This document shows, in pieces, positions 9,205 to 17,500 of a DNA stretch of 43,375 nucleotides (its first letter is position 1; each line of letters begins with the position of its first letter). The translations under genes were made by a program, and so were the position numbers. Origin of the DNA: Myxococcus xanthus (GTDB taxonomy: Bacteria; Myxococcota; Myxococcia; Myxococcales; Myxococcaceae); NCBI RefSeq assembly GCF_013116825.1, contig NZ_JABFNS010000079.1:1-43375 (forward strand), given 5' to 3'. The notes beneath the pieces were generated by a model. The model did not search any database, had not been told where the DNA came from, and worked only from the letters and a program-made list of their open reading frames with translations.

Positions 9205-10704
9205 GTGGCCCCGGTCCGGAAAATCCTCATCGCCGACCCCGACCTCGAGTCCGTGCGCTCGCTGTCGCGGGCCCTGCGCACCAAGGGCTATCAGGTGCAC
9301 TACGCGCCGGATGGCTCGCGGGCCCTGGAGGTGGCCGTGCTGCGCCACCCGGACCTCACGCTGTTCGACGAGGCCTGCCGGCTGCTGGACGCGCGCACCT
9401 TCATCCAGATTCTGCGCACCAACCCGCGCACCGAGGACATCCCGGTGGTGCTCACCACCGCGAGCTTCGAGTCGGACCGGCTGCGCGGCCTGCGGGACGG
9501 CTACCTGCGCAAGCCCTTCAACCTGGACGAGGTGCTCAGCCGCATCGAGCACATCTTCCGGCGCAGCGAGGCGGCCAAGGACCTCAAGAGCGAGCAGCAG
9601 GAAATCGAAGGCTCGCTCAGCCAGCTCAGCATCCCGGACCTGATGCAGTTGTTGGGCATGAACCGGCGCAGCGGCCGGCTGACGCTGGAGCGCGGCAACG
9701 ACCGGGGCGAGATTTCCGTCGTCGAAGGCCGCCCGGTGAACGCGAAGCTGGGGCGCGTGGAAGGGGAGAAGGCCCTGTTCCGCCTGCTGGCGTGGGTGGA
9801 CGGGACGTTCACCTTCTCGCCCGGAGGCAACACGGCACGGCCGCGCATCAACCGCGGCATGGATGACGCGCTGCTGGAGGGCATGCGCCAGTCGGACGAG
9901 GTGAACCGGCTGATGCCCGGCCTGCCGCCGCGCCACACGCGGCTGATGCTGGCGCCGGACGCGGACCTGCAAGGAGACCAGCATCCGGTGACGCAGCAGG
10001 TGGTGGACCTGCTTCGCCAGCCACGCGCCCTGGGCGAGGTGCTGGACCTGGCGCCGGCCACCGACCTGGAGGTGCTCAACGTCCTCACCACGCTCATGCA
10101 GCGGGGCGTGGCGAGGGCCGCGGACGGGGACGGCGTGGAGACCGCGTCCGGCGAGCTGCTGGGCGCGGCGGAGGTCCACGCGCTGCGCGGCCGGATTCTC
10201 CGCACGCGAGCGCCCGCGAAGGTGGCCACCGCGAAGATCTTCGTGTGCGGCAGCGGCGCGAGCGCGGCCCGGCGGGTCCTCTCGCGCATGCCCGGCATGG
10301 AGGCGCTGTCCGCCGAGCCCACCGCGGTGAAGAGCGGCTTCGGCACGCTGGGGCGACTGGTGCTCAGCGAGGTGCTGCGCCTGGACTTCTGCGTGCTGCC
10401 CCCCGCGGAGGCGGCGCGGCCGCTGTGGCGTCCCTTCACGGCGGGGGCCCTGGGCGCGCTGCTGATGGATGTGGCCGAGCCCTCCGTGCGGCTCGCGCAC
10501 TACCTGGCCTGGGAGGTCCGGATGCCGGTGGTGGTGGTGGGCGCGGAGGTCCCCGCGGCGTTGCAGGGGGCTCCCGCGGGAGCCCTGGGCGCGGCGGATG
10601 ACCTGGCGGACGCGCTGCGCTCGCTGCTGGTCCAGGCGCTCAACCCGGCGCCCACGCTGCCCGGCGTGCCCCAGGTGCAGCGGGCCGCCGCGTCCATCGT
10701 GTAG
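9205..10704 (+). CDS. Response regulator with DUF4388 (PATAN-type) domain
   Basis: A 499-aa protein. The receiver domain at about 5-118 keeps the key residues: D11 and D13 in ADPD, phospho-acceptor D55 (LTLFDEA), T84 and K103 (YLRKPF). A DUF4388/PATAN-like domain follows at about 134-207 (EGSLSQLSIPDLMQLLGM... SGRLTLERG... GTFTFSPGG), a module common in myxobacterial and cyanobacterial regulators. The remaining 290 residues have no recognised domain and no obvious DNA-binding motif; a Rossmann-like segment (AKIFVCGSGASAARRVL) begins near 340. The GTG start at 9205 has GGAG 7 bases upstream. It follows the degenerate-GGDEF regulator by 19 bases, suggesting the two act in one pathway. Convergent with the SHOCT gene, 12 bases away. 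Confidence 0.85.
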   Translation: MAPVRKILIADPDLESVRSLSRALRTKGYQVHYAPDGSRALEVAVLRHPDLTLFDEACRLLDARTFIQILRTNPRTEDIPVVLTTASFESDRLRGLRDGYLRKPFNLDEVLSRIEHIFRRSEAAKDLKSEQQEIEGSLSQLSIPDLMQLLGMNRRSGRLTLERGNDRGEISVVEGRPVNAKLGRVEGEKALFRLLAWVDGTFTFSPGGNTARPRINRGMDDALLEGMRQSDEVNRLMPGLPPRHTRLMLAPDADLQGDQHPVTQQVVDLLRQPRALGEVLDLAPATDLEVLNVLTTLMQRGVARAADGDGVETASGELLGAAEVHALRGRILRTRAPAKVATAKIFVCGSGASAARRVLSRMPGMEALSAEPTAVKSGFGTLGRLVLSEVLRLDFCVLPPAEAARPLWRPFTAGALGALLMDVAEPSVRLAHYLAWEVRMPVVVVGAEVPAALQGAPAGALGAADDLADALRSLLVQALNPAPTLPGVPQVQRAAASIV

Positions 10705-10716
10705 GGCGAGGCCGCT

Positions 10717-11244
10717 TCAAAGACGCGAGAGAATCTCCGCCTTCTTCTGTGCGTACTCGTCCTGCGTGATGAGCTCGTTGTCGAGCATCGACTGCAAATC
10801 CTTCAAGGCCTTCACCGGGTCTCCCGCGGAGGGCAGTCCTTGAATCACGAAGGCCTCGACAGGCGCCGTCTTGACCGCGCCGACGATGGCGACCTTGCTG
10901 GGGTCGTCCCGGTCGACCTTGACGCTCAGGCGCATCCCCTCGCCCAGCGCCCCGGCGCTCTGGTGTGGCCCCAGCCGCTTCCTCACTCGCGCCTGATACG
11001 ACGCGCGCCCGCGCTGACGGACCTCCAGGAGCAGTTCGAAGACGGGGCGGCGGCTGATGCGCAATCCCGTGTCCCTCAACTCGAGCACGGTGGCCTCGGC
11101 TTCCTCGCCATGCTTGAGCACATCCCGCTCCACCATCGCGTCACGGGCGAAGCTCCCGATGACCCAGGTGGCATAGAGGAAGATGCCGCCGAAGAGGAGC
11201 GTGACGAAGATTTCGGCTGGCGTCGCTGGAATCAACACGTCCAT
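10717..11244 (-). CDS. Membrane protein with C-terminal SHOCT domain
   Basis: A 175-aa protein with one N-terminal membrane span (about residues 8-28, TPAEIFVTLLFGGIFLYATWVI), a soluble beta-rich middle domain (about 40-125), and a C-terminal SHOCT-type helical hairpin (LQSMLDNELITQDEYAQKK, about 148-168). SHOCT modules are short oligomerisation or binding motifs found at the ends of many membrane proteins. The middle resembles DUF3592-like soluble domains (AEATVLELRDTGLRISRRPV), but that is a weak impression. Specific function unknown. Confidence 0.8.
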   Translation of the reverse strand: MDVLIPATPAEIFVTLLFGGIFLYATWVIGSFARDAMVERDVLKHGEEAEATVLELRDTGLRISRRPVFELLLEVRQRGRASYQARVRKRLGPHQSAGALGEGMRLSVKVDRDDPSKVAIVGAVKTAPVEAFVIQGLPSAGDPVKALKDLQSMLDNELITQDEYAQKKAEILSRL

Positions 11245-11294
11245 TGGGCAGACACCCTACCATTCCTCCGCCACGCTCCGGACGGACCGGCGTA

Positions 11295-11765
11295 TCACCC
11301 CAGCAGCCAGCGAATGACCTCCGGCAGCCGTCGCTGCCAGTCCCGCTCGTGATGCTCGCCGCCCCAGTGAGGCGCCCATCACCGCCGTCCACTCGGGCTC
11401 CTGGCGGGCGCGGTACGTGCGTTCGATTGTATGGCTTCAGTGTTTCAATGACGAACCGCGCTGAGCCACGCCTCCACCTGGTGCTCCGCCACCAGCCATT
11501 TCCGCATGAGGTTGGTGCTCCAAGTGTCGAGGCGCGCGGACTCTGGATGGCCGAACACGTTCTTCCCGTCCTGAATGGAGAGGACAGGAAAGGACCTGTC
11601 AGGTGAGGCGTCATCCGTGTCGGGTGTGTAGATGCGGACAGTGCGTGTGCGCCCCTCTTGCGGGGAGGCGAAGTCGCGAAAGAGATGGACGCATCCCATG
11701 GGGTCCGGAAGTTGGAGCCAGCGGAGGAGGAGAGGTCTCGCCCCTGCACCGGCCACTTCCCCCAA
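11295..11765 (-). pseudogene. Decayed PF00756-type esterase remnant
   Basis: Three pieces of a putative esterase lie in different frames. The 5' piece (about 11445-11765) reads as the family N-terminus, with GRTRTVRIYTPDT and FPVLSIQDGKNVF. After a frame change comes RFVIETLKPY (about 11428-11457). Another shift gives EPEWTAVMGASLG, containing the GxSxG nucleophile elbow (about 11362-11400). The 3' piece GGEHHERDWQRRLPEVIRW ends at a TGA at 11295-11297. Compared with the usual family, segments between blocks are missing, including the stretch carrying the catalytic acid. The gene therefore carries at least two frameshifts and internal deletions. It explains the otherwise gene-free region between 11245 and 11865. 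The 5' boundary is uncertain. Confidence 0.75.
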
Positions 11766-11865
11766 CCCACGGGATTCTCACGTCGCTTCCGCGGTGGATG
11801 AACCCAGCGCTCGGGCGTCCGGAGGTGTAGGCTCAACGGGTATCCCAGGACTCACACGAATACCC

Positions 11866-13479
11866 ATGCAGCAGAAACTCGCCGCAGACATGTCGACCAC
11901 CGCGGGCCGCGCACAGGCCGGGCAGAGCCCGGTGGCGCTCTCCGTGCCCGCCTTGACGATTGTGTCCCATCCCCAGCCGCAGCGCATTGGCGAGCGGCTG
12001 TTGCTGGAGGTGCTCGCGTCCCAGGGGCGCACGGCGGCCCTGTCTCGCAACGCGCCGGACTTCTCTCGGCCCGGTGGGCTCATGGCCCTCCCGTTGGGAG
12101 ACCCATTCCTCAGCCGCAAGCCGGTGGAGTTCGAGCCCGGCCCACGAGGTGGCCTCCGGATGCTGGTGCCGGAGGACGGCACCCAGGTGCGCGTGGCGAA
12201 CGAGCCCGTCGTGGGCGGCCGGGAGTTCTCCCGCGAGGAGCTGTCCGCCGGGGTGCCGCTGGTGCTGGCCGACCGCGTGGTGCTCCTGCTCCACCTGGCC
12301 TCGTCCTTCCGTCAGCCGGGCGTGCTGGACCTGGGCATCGTCGGCCACGGTGAGGGCATCCACCGCGTGCGCGAGGACATCATCCGGGTGGCCGACCTGA
12401 CCGTGCCGGTGCTCATCCGAGGCGAGACGGGCACCGGCAAGGAGTTGGTGGCGCGCGCCATCCACGCCAGTGGTCCTCGCCGCGCCGGCCCCTTCGTCAG
12501 CGTCAACCTGGGGGCGCTCGCCAAGGAGCTGGTCGCCGCGGAGCTCTTCGGCGCGCAGCGCGGGGCCTACACGGGCGCCAGCCGGGACCGGGAAGGCTAC
12601 TTTCGCGCCGCCGAGGGCGGGACGCTCTTCCTCGATGAAGTCGGTGAGTCGCCGCCCGAGGTGCAGGCCGCGCTGCTTCGCGTGCTGGAGACGGGCGAAA
12701 TCTATCCGGTGGGCGGCCATACGCCGGTGCCCGTCGACGTCCGGCTGGTCTCCGCCACGGACGCGCATCTGGAGGCCCGCATCCAGGAGCGCACCTTCAA
12801 GGCCCCGCTGCTGCACCGGCTGGCCGGCTTCGAAATCCTGGTGCCTCCCCTGCGCGAGCGCCGCGAGGACGTGGGTCTGCTCTTCCACCACTTCGCTCGC
12901 CAGGAACTGGAGGCCATGGGGGAGGGCGGTCAGCTGACGTCTTCGGACCCGCGCGCCGAGCCCTGGCTGCCCGCGGCCCTGGCCGTCCAGTTGGTGCGCC
13001 ACGCGTGGACCGGCAACATCCGCCAACTGCGCAACGTCACCCGTCAGCTCGTCATTGGCAGCCGGGGCATGCCGGGGCTGCGCGCCGATGCGCGGCTGGA
13101 GCAGGTGCTGGACGCGGATGCGCAGCCAGTCCCCGGGCGTCCGTTGACCGCGCGCACGGGCGACGAGGCGGGGGACGGCGTGAAGGCGCCGCGGCGCAAG
13201 CCCGCGGACGTGGGTGAACAGGAGTTGCTGGAGGCTTTGCGCGCCTGCTCCTGGGACCTGAAGGCCACCGCGGACTGGCTGGGCATTCCCCGGCCGTCTG
13301 TCTATGTCCTCATCGACAAGAGCTCGCTCCTGCGCACCGCGCGCGATTTGAGCCCCGAGGAAATCACGCGCTGCTTCCACGAGTGCGAGGGCGACCTCGA
13401 CAAGATGGTGCAGCGGCTGGAGGTCTCCAAGCGCGCGCTCCAGCGACGGGTCCGGGAGCTGGGCCTCAGTGGTGGGTAG
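11866..13479 (+). CDS. FHA-like sigma-54-dependent transcriptional activator with two C-terminal HTHs
   Basis: A 537-aa enhancer-binding protein. Residues about 25-150 match the divergent FHA-like input domain common in myxobacterial activators (LSRNAPDFSRPGG, LSRKPVEF, DRVVLLLHLA). The AAA+ core at about 155-395 has Walker A GETGTGKE (186-193), the sigma-54 contact loop GAYTGA (233-238, Tyr variant of GAFTGA), Walker B GTLFLDE (252-258), and LVPPLRERREDV. The first arginine of the usual FRxDLxxRL segment is Lys (FKAPLLHRL, 311-319). A Fis-like HTH spans about 452-490, and a second HTH-like segment follows at about 495-533 (LSPEEITRCFHECEGDLDK... RALQRRVRELGL). ATG at 11866 is preceded only by a weak AGGA. 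It sits just upstream of two sigma-54-type promoters with paired palindromic boxes, so it is the best candidate for their activator (inference). Confidence 0.9.
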   Translation: MQQKLAADMSTTAGRAQAGQSPVALSVPALTIVSHPQPQRIGERLLLEVLASQGRTAALSRNAPDFSRPGGLMALPLGDPFLSRKPVEFEPGPRGGLRMLVPEDGTQVRVANEPVVGGREFSREELSAGVPLVLADRVVLLLHLASSFRQPGVLDLGIVGHGEGIHRVREDIIRVADLTVPVLIRGETGTGKELVARAIHASGPRRAGPFVSVNLGALAKELVAAELFGAQRGAYTGASRDREGYFRAAEGGTLFLDEVGESPPEVQAALLRVLETGEIYPVGGHTPVPVDVRLVSATDAHLEARIQERTFKAPLLHRLAGFEILVPPLRERREDVGLLFHHFARQELEAMGEGGQLTSSDPRAEPWLPAALAVQLVRHAWTGNIRQLRNVTRQLVIGSRGMPGLRADARLEQVLDADAQPVPGRPLTARTGDEAGDGVKAPRRKPADVGEQELLEALRACSWDLKATADWLGIPRPSVYVLIDKSSLLRTARDLSPEEITRCFHECEGDLDKMVQRLEVSKRALQRRVRELGLSGG

Positions 13480-13486
13480 TGTTGGC

Positions 13487-13528
13487 TGACACGTCAGCCC
13501 GGACCTGGTGGGTTCGGTTGACGCGTCC
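13487..13528. promoter_or_regulatory. Paired upstream activator boxes, first twin gene
   Basis: Two palindromic boxes, TGACACGTCA (13487-13496, inside the longer GGCTGACACGTCAGCC) and TGACGCGTCC (13519-13528), start 32 bases apart, about three helical turns. They begin 103 and 71 bases before the -24 element at 13590, a typical enhancer distance for a sigma-54 activator. The same boxes recur at 14018-14058 and 24470-24521. Confidence 0.7.
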
Positions 13529-13589
13529 ATTCGCCTCTCGGGGGCGCCCGGGTGGTGGTGGTCGAGAGAGGCTGCGCGCCAAATCTGGC

Positions 13590-13605
13590 TGGTACGGTGC
13601 CTGCA
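13590..13605 (+). promoter_or_regulatory. Sigma-54 (-24/-12) promoter, first twin gene
   Basis: TGGTACGGTGCCTGCA fits the consensus TGGYACR-N4-TTGCW with one mismatch (C for T at the first base of TTGC). The -24 GG and -12 GC have correct spacing. The predicted start near 13616 leaves about 47 bases of leader before the ATG at 13663. Confidence 0.8.
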
Positions 13606-13662
13606 ACTGACAGCCCGCAGCAATCCTTCTCATTGCCCCTTTGGGGCACGGGAGCCGCGCCC

Positions 13663-14010
13663 ATGACCGTTGTCACCGTCACCATCAAGAAGTCGGGGAA
13701 TCTGGTCTACGAGCCCAGCAACAAGGTCCGGCGTGGGCAACCCGTCCGCTTCGAGCTCGACCTGCTTGACGGCCCTTTGTGGGCGAAGGTGCATCCGCCC
13801 GCGTGCCTGGTGGCGACGAATCCCGTCACCCTGGACCGGACCTCCGCGGCGCCCCCCATCTACGAGGACCCGGTCTCCGAATCGGCCGCGTTCATGACGT
13901 ATGCGTTCACCGTGGAGGTCCCTCCCGTGCCGGAGAAGCCGCACCTCGGAGGCGAGGCGGAGACGAAGAACGGCAACCTGGACGTGACGACGGATCCGCC
14001 AGAGCTCTGA
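13663..14010 (+). CDS. Small beta-rich protein, twin copy 1
   Basis: A 115-aa protein with no signal peptide or membrane span. The opening (VTVTIKKSGNLVYEPSNKVRRGQPVRFELDL, split here as VTVTIKKSGNLVYEP and KVRRGQPVRFELDL) resembles the first strands of a cupredoxin/plastocyanin-like sandwich, but the usual His-Cys-His-Met copper ligands are not recognisable; VHPPACL holds the only Cys. It ends in TKNGNLDVTTDPPEL. The 116-aa neighbour at 14194 is a clear paralogue (shared KSGNL, PPACL and ETKNGNLDVTTDPP). ATG at 13663 has GGGAG 9 bases upstream. The upstream in-frame extension (LPLWGTGAAP) overlaps the leader and is rejected. Regulated by the sigma-54 promoter and paired boxes upstream. Function unknown. 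Confidence 0.85.
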   Translation: MTVVTVTIKKSGNLVYEPSNKVRRGQPVRFELDLLDGPLWAKVHPPACLVATNPVTLDRTSAAPPIYEDPVSESAAFMTYAFTVEVPPVPEKPHLGGEAETKNGNLDVTTDPPEL

Positions 14011-14017
14011 GTCGGTC

Positions 14018-14058
14018 TGACGTGTCATTCGAACCCCATGGGTGGGGCTGACGCGTCC
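14018..14058. promoter_or_regulatory. Paired upstream activator boxes, second twin gene
   Basis: TGACGTGTCA (14018-14027) and TGACGCGTCC (14049-14058) start 31 bases apart. They begin 103 and 72 bases before the -24 element at 14121, the same geometry as the first twin gene. Confidence 0.7.
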
Positions 14059-14120
14059 AGGTGCCGCTGAGGACATGTGCCGGTGGTGAGTCTTCGAGGG
14101 AGCTGTGAACCAGACCTGTC

Positions 14121-14136
14121 TGGTATGGTGTGTGCA
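14121..14136 (+). promoter_or_regulatory. Sigma-54 (-24/-12) promoter, second twin gene
   Basis: TGGTATGGTGTGTGCA matches TGGYACR-N4-TTGCW with two mismatches while keeping -24 GG and -12 GC at correct spacing. It ends 58 bases before its ATG, exactly as at the first twin gene. Confidence 0.75.
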
Positions 14137-14193
14137 AATCACAGCAGGCAGCAGTTCATCACACGCCCCAGCGGGGCACAGGAGCCACGGCCC

Positions 14194-14544
14194 ATGGCCA
14201 TCATCACTGTTCTCATCAGCAAGTCCGGGAACCTGAGCTACATCCCCAACAACAAGGTTCGGCACGGAGACACGGTCCGCTTCGCCATTGAACTGATTGG
14301 CGGCGCGTCGGACGTGACGGTGAATCCCCCCGCGTGTCTGGATTCGACGGCGTCGTTCAGCTTGAACAACACCTCTCTGTCCGCCGCCCAGCGCGAGGAC
14401 CCCGTTGCCGACGGGGCCGCGGTCGGCTCGTACCCGTTCACGGTGGTGACTGGCGGCTCCCCCGAGGCGCGCAGCCACGGGCTCGAGTTGGAGACGAAGA
14501 ACGGCAACCTGGACGTGACGACGGACCCGCCCAAGGAGTGCTGA
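14194..14544 (+). CDS. Small beta-rich protein, twin copy 2
   Basis: A 116-aa paralogue of the protein at 13663, with the same opening (TVLISKSGNLSYIPNN, then KVRHGDTVRFAIEL), the PPACL motif, and the end ETKNGNLDVTTDPP followed by KEC. The His before PPACL in copy 1 is Asn here, which argues against a conserved metal site there. No signal peptide. ATG at 14194 has AGGAG 9 bases upstream. The 183-base upstream regions of both copies are the same length and align along their whole length, so gene, promoter and boxes duplicated as one unit of about 531 bases. The stop lies 6 bases from the stop of the convergent kinase gene. Function unknown. Confidence 0.85.
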   Translation: MAIITVLISKSGNLSYIPNNKVRHGDTVRFAIELIGGASDVTVNPPACLDSTASFSLNNTSLSAAQREDPVADGAAVGSYPFTVVTGGSPEARSHGLELETKNGNLDVTTDPPKEC

Positions 14545-14550
14545 GCCACG

Positions 14551-17500
14551 TCAGGGCGTAGGAGGGCCGGCCAGTGGCTCGCGAGCCGCGCCGAGCCGGC
14601 CACTCCATTCGGATTCCAGGTGAGGGTTGCGGGCCAGTGCTTGCCGCAACACCTCCTGGCCCTCGCCGCGCCAGGCCTGCCGTTGCTCGGAGGACGCGCG
14701 CGTCTCCGCCAGGGCGAGCAGCCCGCCGCCACGAAGCGCCTGGGCCCGCGCCCACCTGGGCCGGTCCGCCAGGACTTCCGCCACGAGCGCGAGCCCCTGG
14801 TTCAGAAGCGGCGCGGCGTCCTCGTTCCTCTGATGGCGCCACGCGGCCCAGGCGAGCTGGAATCGCGCGGTGGCCAGCCGGTAGTCATGCCGGCGTGGCT
14901 CCAGGGACAGGGCTTGCTGGAAGGCCTGTGACGCGAGCTCGAAGTCCGATTCCCGAGCGGCGCCCCGGTGTGCCAGCCAGCGGGCCTTGAGCGCGCGGGC
15001 CTCGCCCGTGTTGCGCCACGTGTGGCCCTGGCGGGGATTCAGCGTGGTGGCCCGCGCCAGCGACTCCTCGGCCTTCGCCAGCTCCGCCCGTGGGTCGCCG
15101 CCGGTCTCCAAGCTCCACGTCGCCAGCAGTGTCTGCACGCGGCCGAGGTTGGCCCAGAGGTCGGCGTCCTGGGGCTGGAGTGAGAGTGCCTGACGGTAGG
15201 CCTCCACGGCGGCGCGGCCACTCGGCTCTGGATTCTCCCTGCGCGCGGACTGGAAGGTGGCGCTCAGGGTCCACACCTCGCCCAGGTTGTTGTGGGCGTA
15301 CACCTGTCTGGGCGCCAGCGTTCGGGCTTCCTCGAAGGCCGCCTGCGCCTGCTGGAGCAGGGGCTCGGGGGCGCCGCCTTCCTCCCAGCGTTGCTCGGCC
15401 TGCCACAGCAGCGCCGCGCCCAGCCCGTTGTGGAGGGGGGGGAGCTTCGCGTTGATGCCCAGCCCCTGCCGGAACAGGGCCAGCGCCTGCTCCAGGTCTG
15501 CCTCGAAGGGCTCGCCGTGGCTCCAGCGCCAGCGCGCCAACTGCTCGGAGATTTCCGCGCCGCGGAAGCTGGCCACGACGTTGCCGGGATTGAGCGCCAG
15601 CGCCTTCGCCAGTGCGTCACGGGCCCGCGTCAAATCTCCCGCGGCGTCGGTGGCGCGTGGATTCGAAGCGCGGCGGCGCAGGGCGTTGCCCAGGTTGATC
15701 CACGCGTCGGCCTGGTTCTCCCGCACGCGGATGGCCTCCAGGTACGCGTCAATCGCCTTGCCCTGGTGCTCCAGCGGGTCCACGCCGCGCTCGGCTTCCG
15801 CGTCCGCCCACACCTGGTAGGTCAGGCCCAGGTTGGCGTGGAAGGCATAGTCTCGCTCCTCGGGGCGCAGGCGCTCGAAGGCCTCGATGGACAGACGGAG
15901 CTGCTCGCTCGGGTCCTGCCCGCGCTCCTGGCGGTAGCGGGCCCACAGCCGGTGGGTGATGGCCAGCTCCAGCGCGACACGGTCGCTGGGCGGCGCCAGG
16001 GCCAGGGCCTCGCGCGCGGCGTGGATGGACTTCTCCAGCAGCGGCTCGGCGTCCTCGCGTCCCTGGCTGGTGCGCTGCTCCGCGAGCCGGCGGTGCAGGC
16101 GGGAGAGGACGACCAGCGAGCGGTGGTGATCCGGCGCGGCGGTGAGCGCGCGGGTCGCCGCCTCCACGCCGCGCTCATAGTGGGGCAGCACGTTGCCTTC
16201 GCCGTACAGCTCCATCACCAGCGCCGCCAGCTCCAGGCGCGCCAGGACGTAGTGGCCCATGGGCTGGCTCTCCGCGGTGGCGACGGCGGCGGCATAGGCG
16301 CCGCGGCCCGCGTCCAGGTCCTCCTGCGAGCCGGCCTTGTCGCCCTGGTGCCACCGCTGCGTGGCCCGCGCCAGCAGCACGTCGCCTTGCAGCAGGGGCG
16401 CTTCGTAGAACCAGGGCTGCGCGCGGCCCATGGCCTCCAGGTGGGTCAGGGCCTCCTCGTGGCGGCCCTCGTAGAAGGCGAACAGCGCCTTCACATACAG
16501 CGGTGGGACGGGGACGTCGGGGCCTTCTGCCTGGCGCAGGTAGGCCAGGGCCGGGTCCCGGTAGTTCTGCTCCAGCTCCTTGCGGCGGACCTCGCGCTGC
16601 TCCGGGCTGCGGCGCTCCACGTCCAGCAGCAGCCGCTCCTGGTAGAGGTCTCCCAGCACCTGCGCCAACGCCCAGGCCACCCGGGGCTCGCGGTAGCCCT
16701 GGGCCCACGCGGCCTCCAGGCGCTTGCGCGCGGCGTCCCGCTCATCCAACACGAGCAACGCGCGTCCCAGGGCGTACTGACCGGGGCCCAGCGCGTGGGG
16801 GCCGGCCTCGCGCACCTCGGCCTCCAGCGCGTCCATGCTGGCGCGCAGCTCGCGCCGGTCTTCACGGGTGTCGTGCAGACGGGACAGGGCGGAGTAGCGC
16901 GCGGAGGCCTCGATGCGCTCCACCCGTTCGGTGAAGCGGCGCGTGAGGCGTTCGCGCTCGGCCACCTCGCCGCGGGCGATGCCCGCCTGGATGAGCGCCA
17001 GCAACACCACCGACAGGGCCGCGGAGCCCAGCGTCAGCGCCACCCGGTGCTTGCGGGCCTTGCGGCGCAGGCGGTAGCCCAGTCCCTGGCGCGCGAGGAC
17101 GGGCTCTCCTTCGAGGAACCGCTCCAGGTCCTCCGCCAGCGCCCGCGCCGAGTCGTAGCGGGCGGGCCGCTGCTTCTCCAGGCACTTGAGGACGATGGCC
17201 TCCAGGTCCGAGGGGATGTCGGCGTCGAGCGCGCGCGGCGGCGCCGGCTCTTCGTGCTGGAGCCGGGTGATGACCTCCGCCTCGGTGGCGCCGGTGAAGG
17301 GCGGCCGGCCGGTGAGGAGCGAGTAGAGCGTGGCGCCCAGCGCGTAGATGTCCGCGCGCCGGTCCAGGCGGGACACCTCGCCGCGCGCCTGCTCCGGGGC
17401 CATGTAGTGCGGGGTTCCCTGCACGGCGTTGGGCGCGGCGCCTTCCTCGCGCCAGTCGCGCGCCAGACCGAAGTCCATGACGAAGGGGGCCAGCCCGCCG

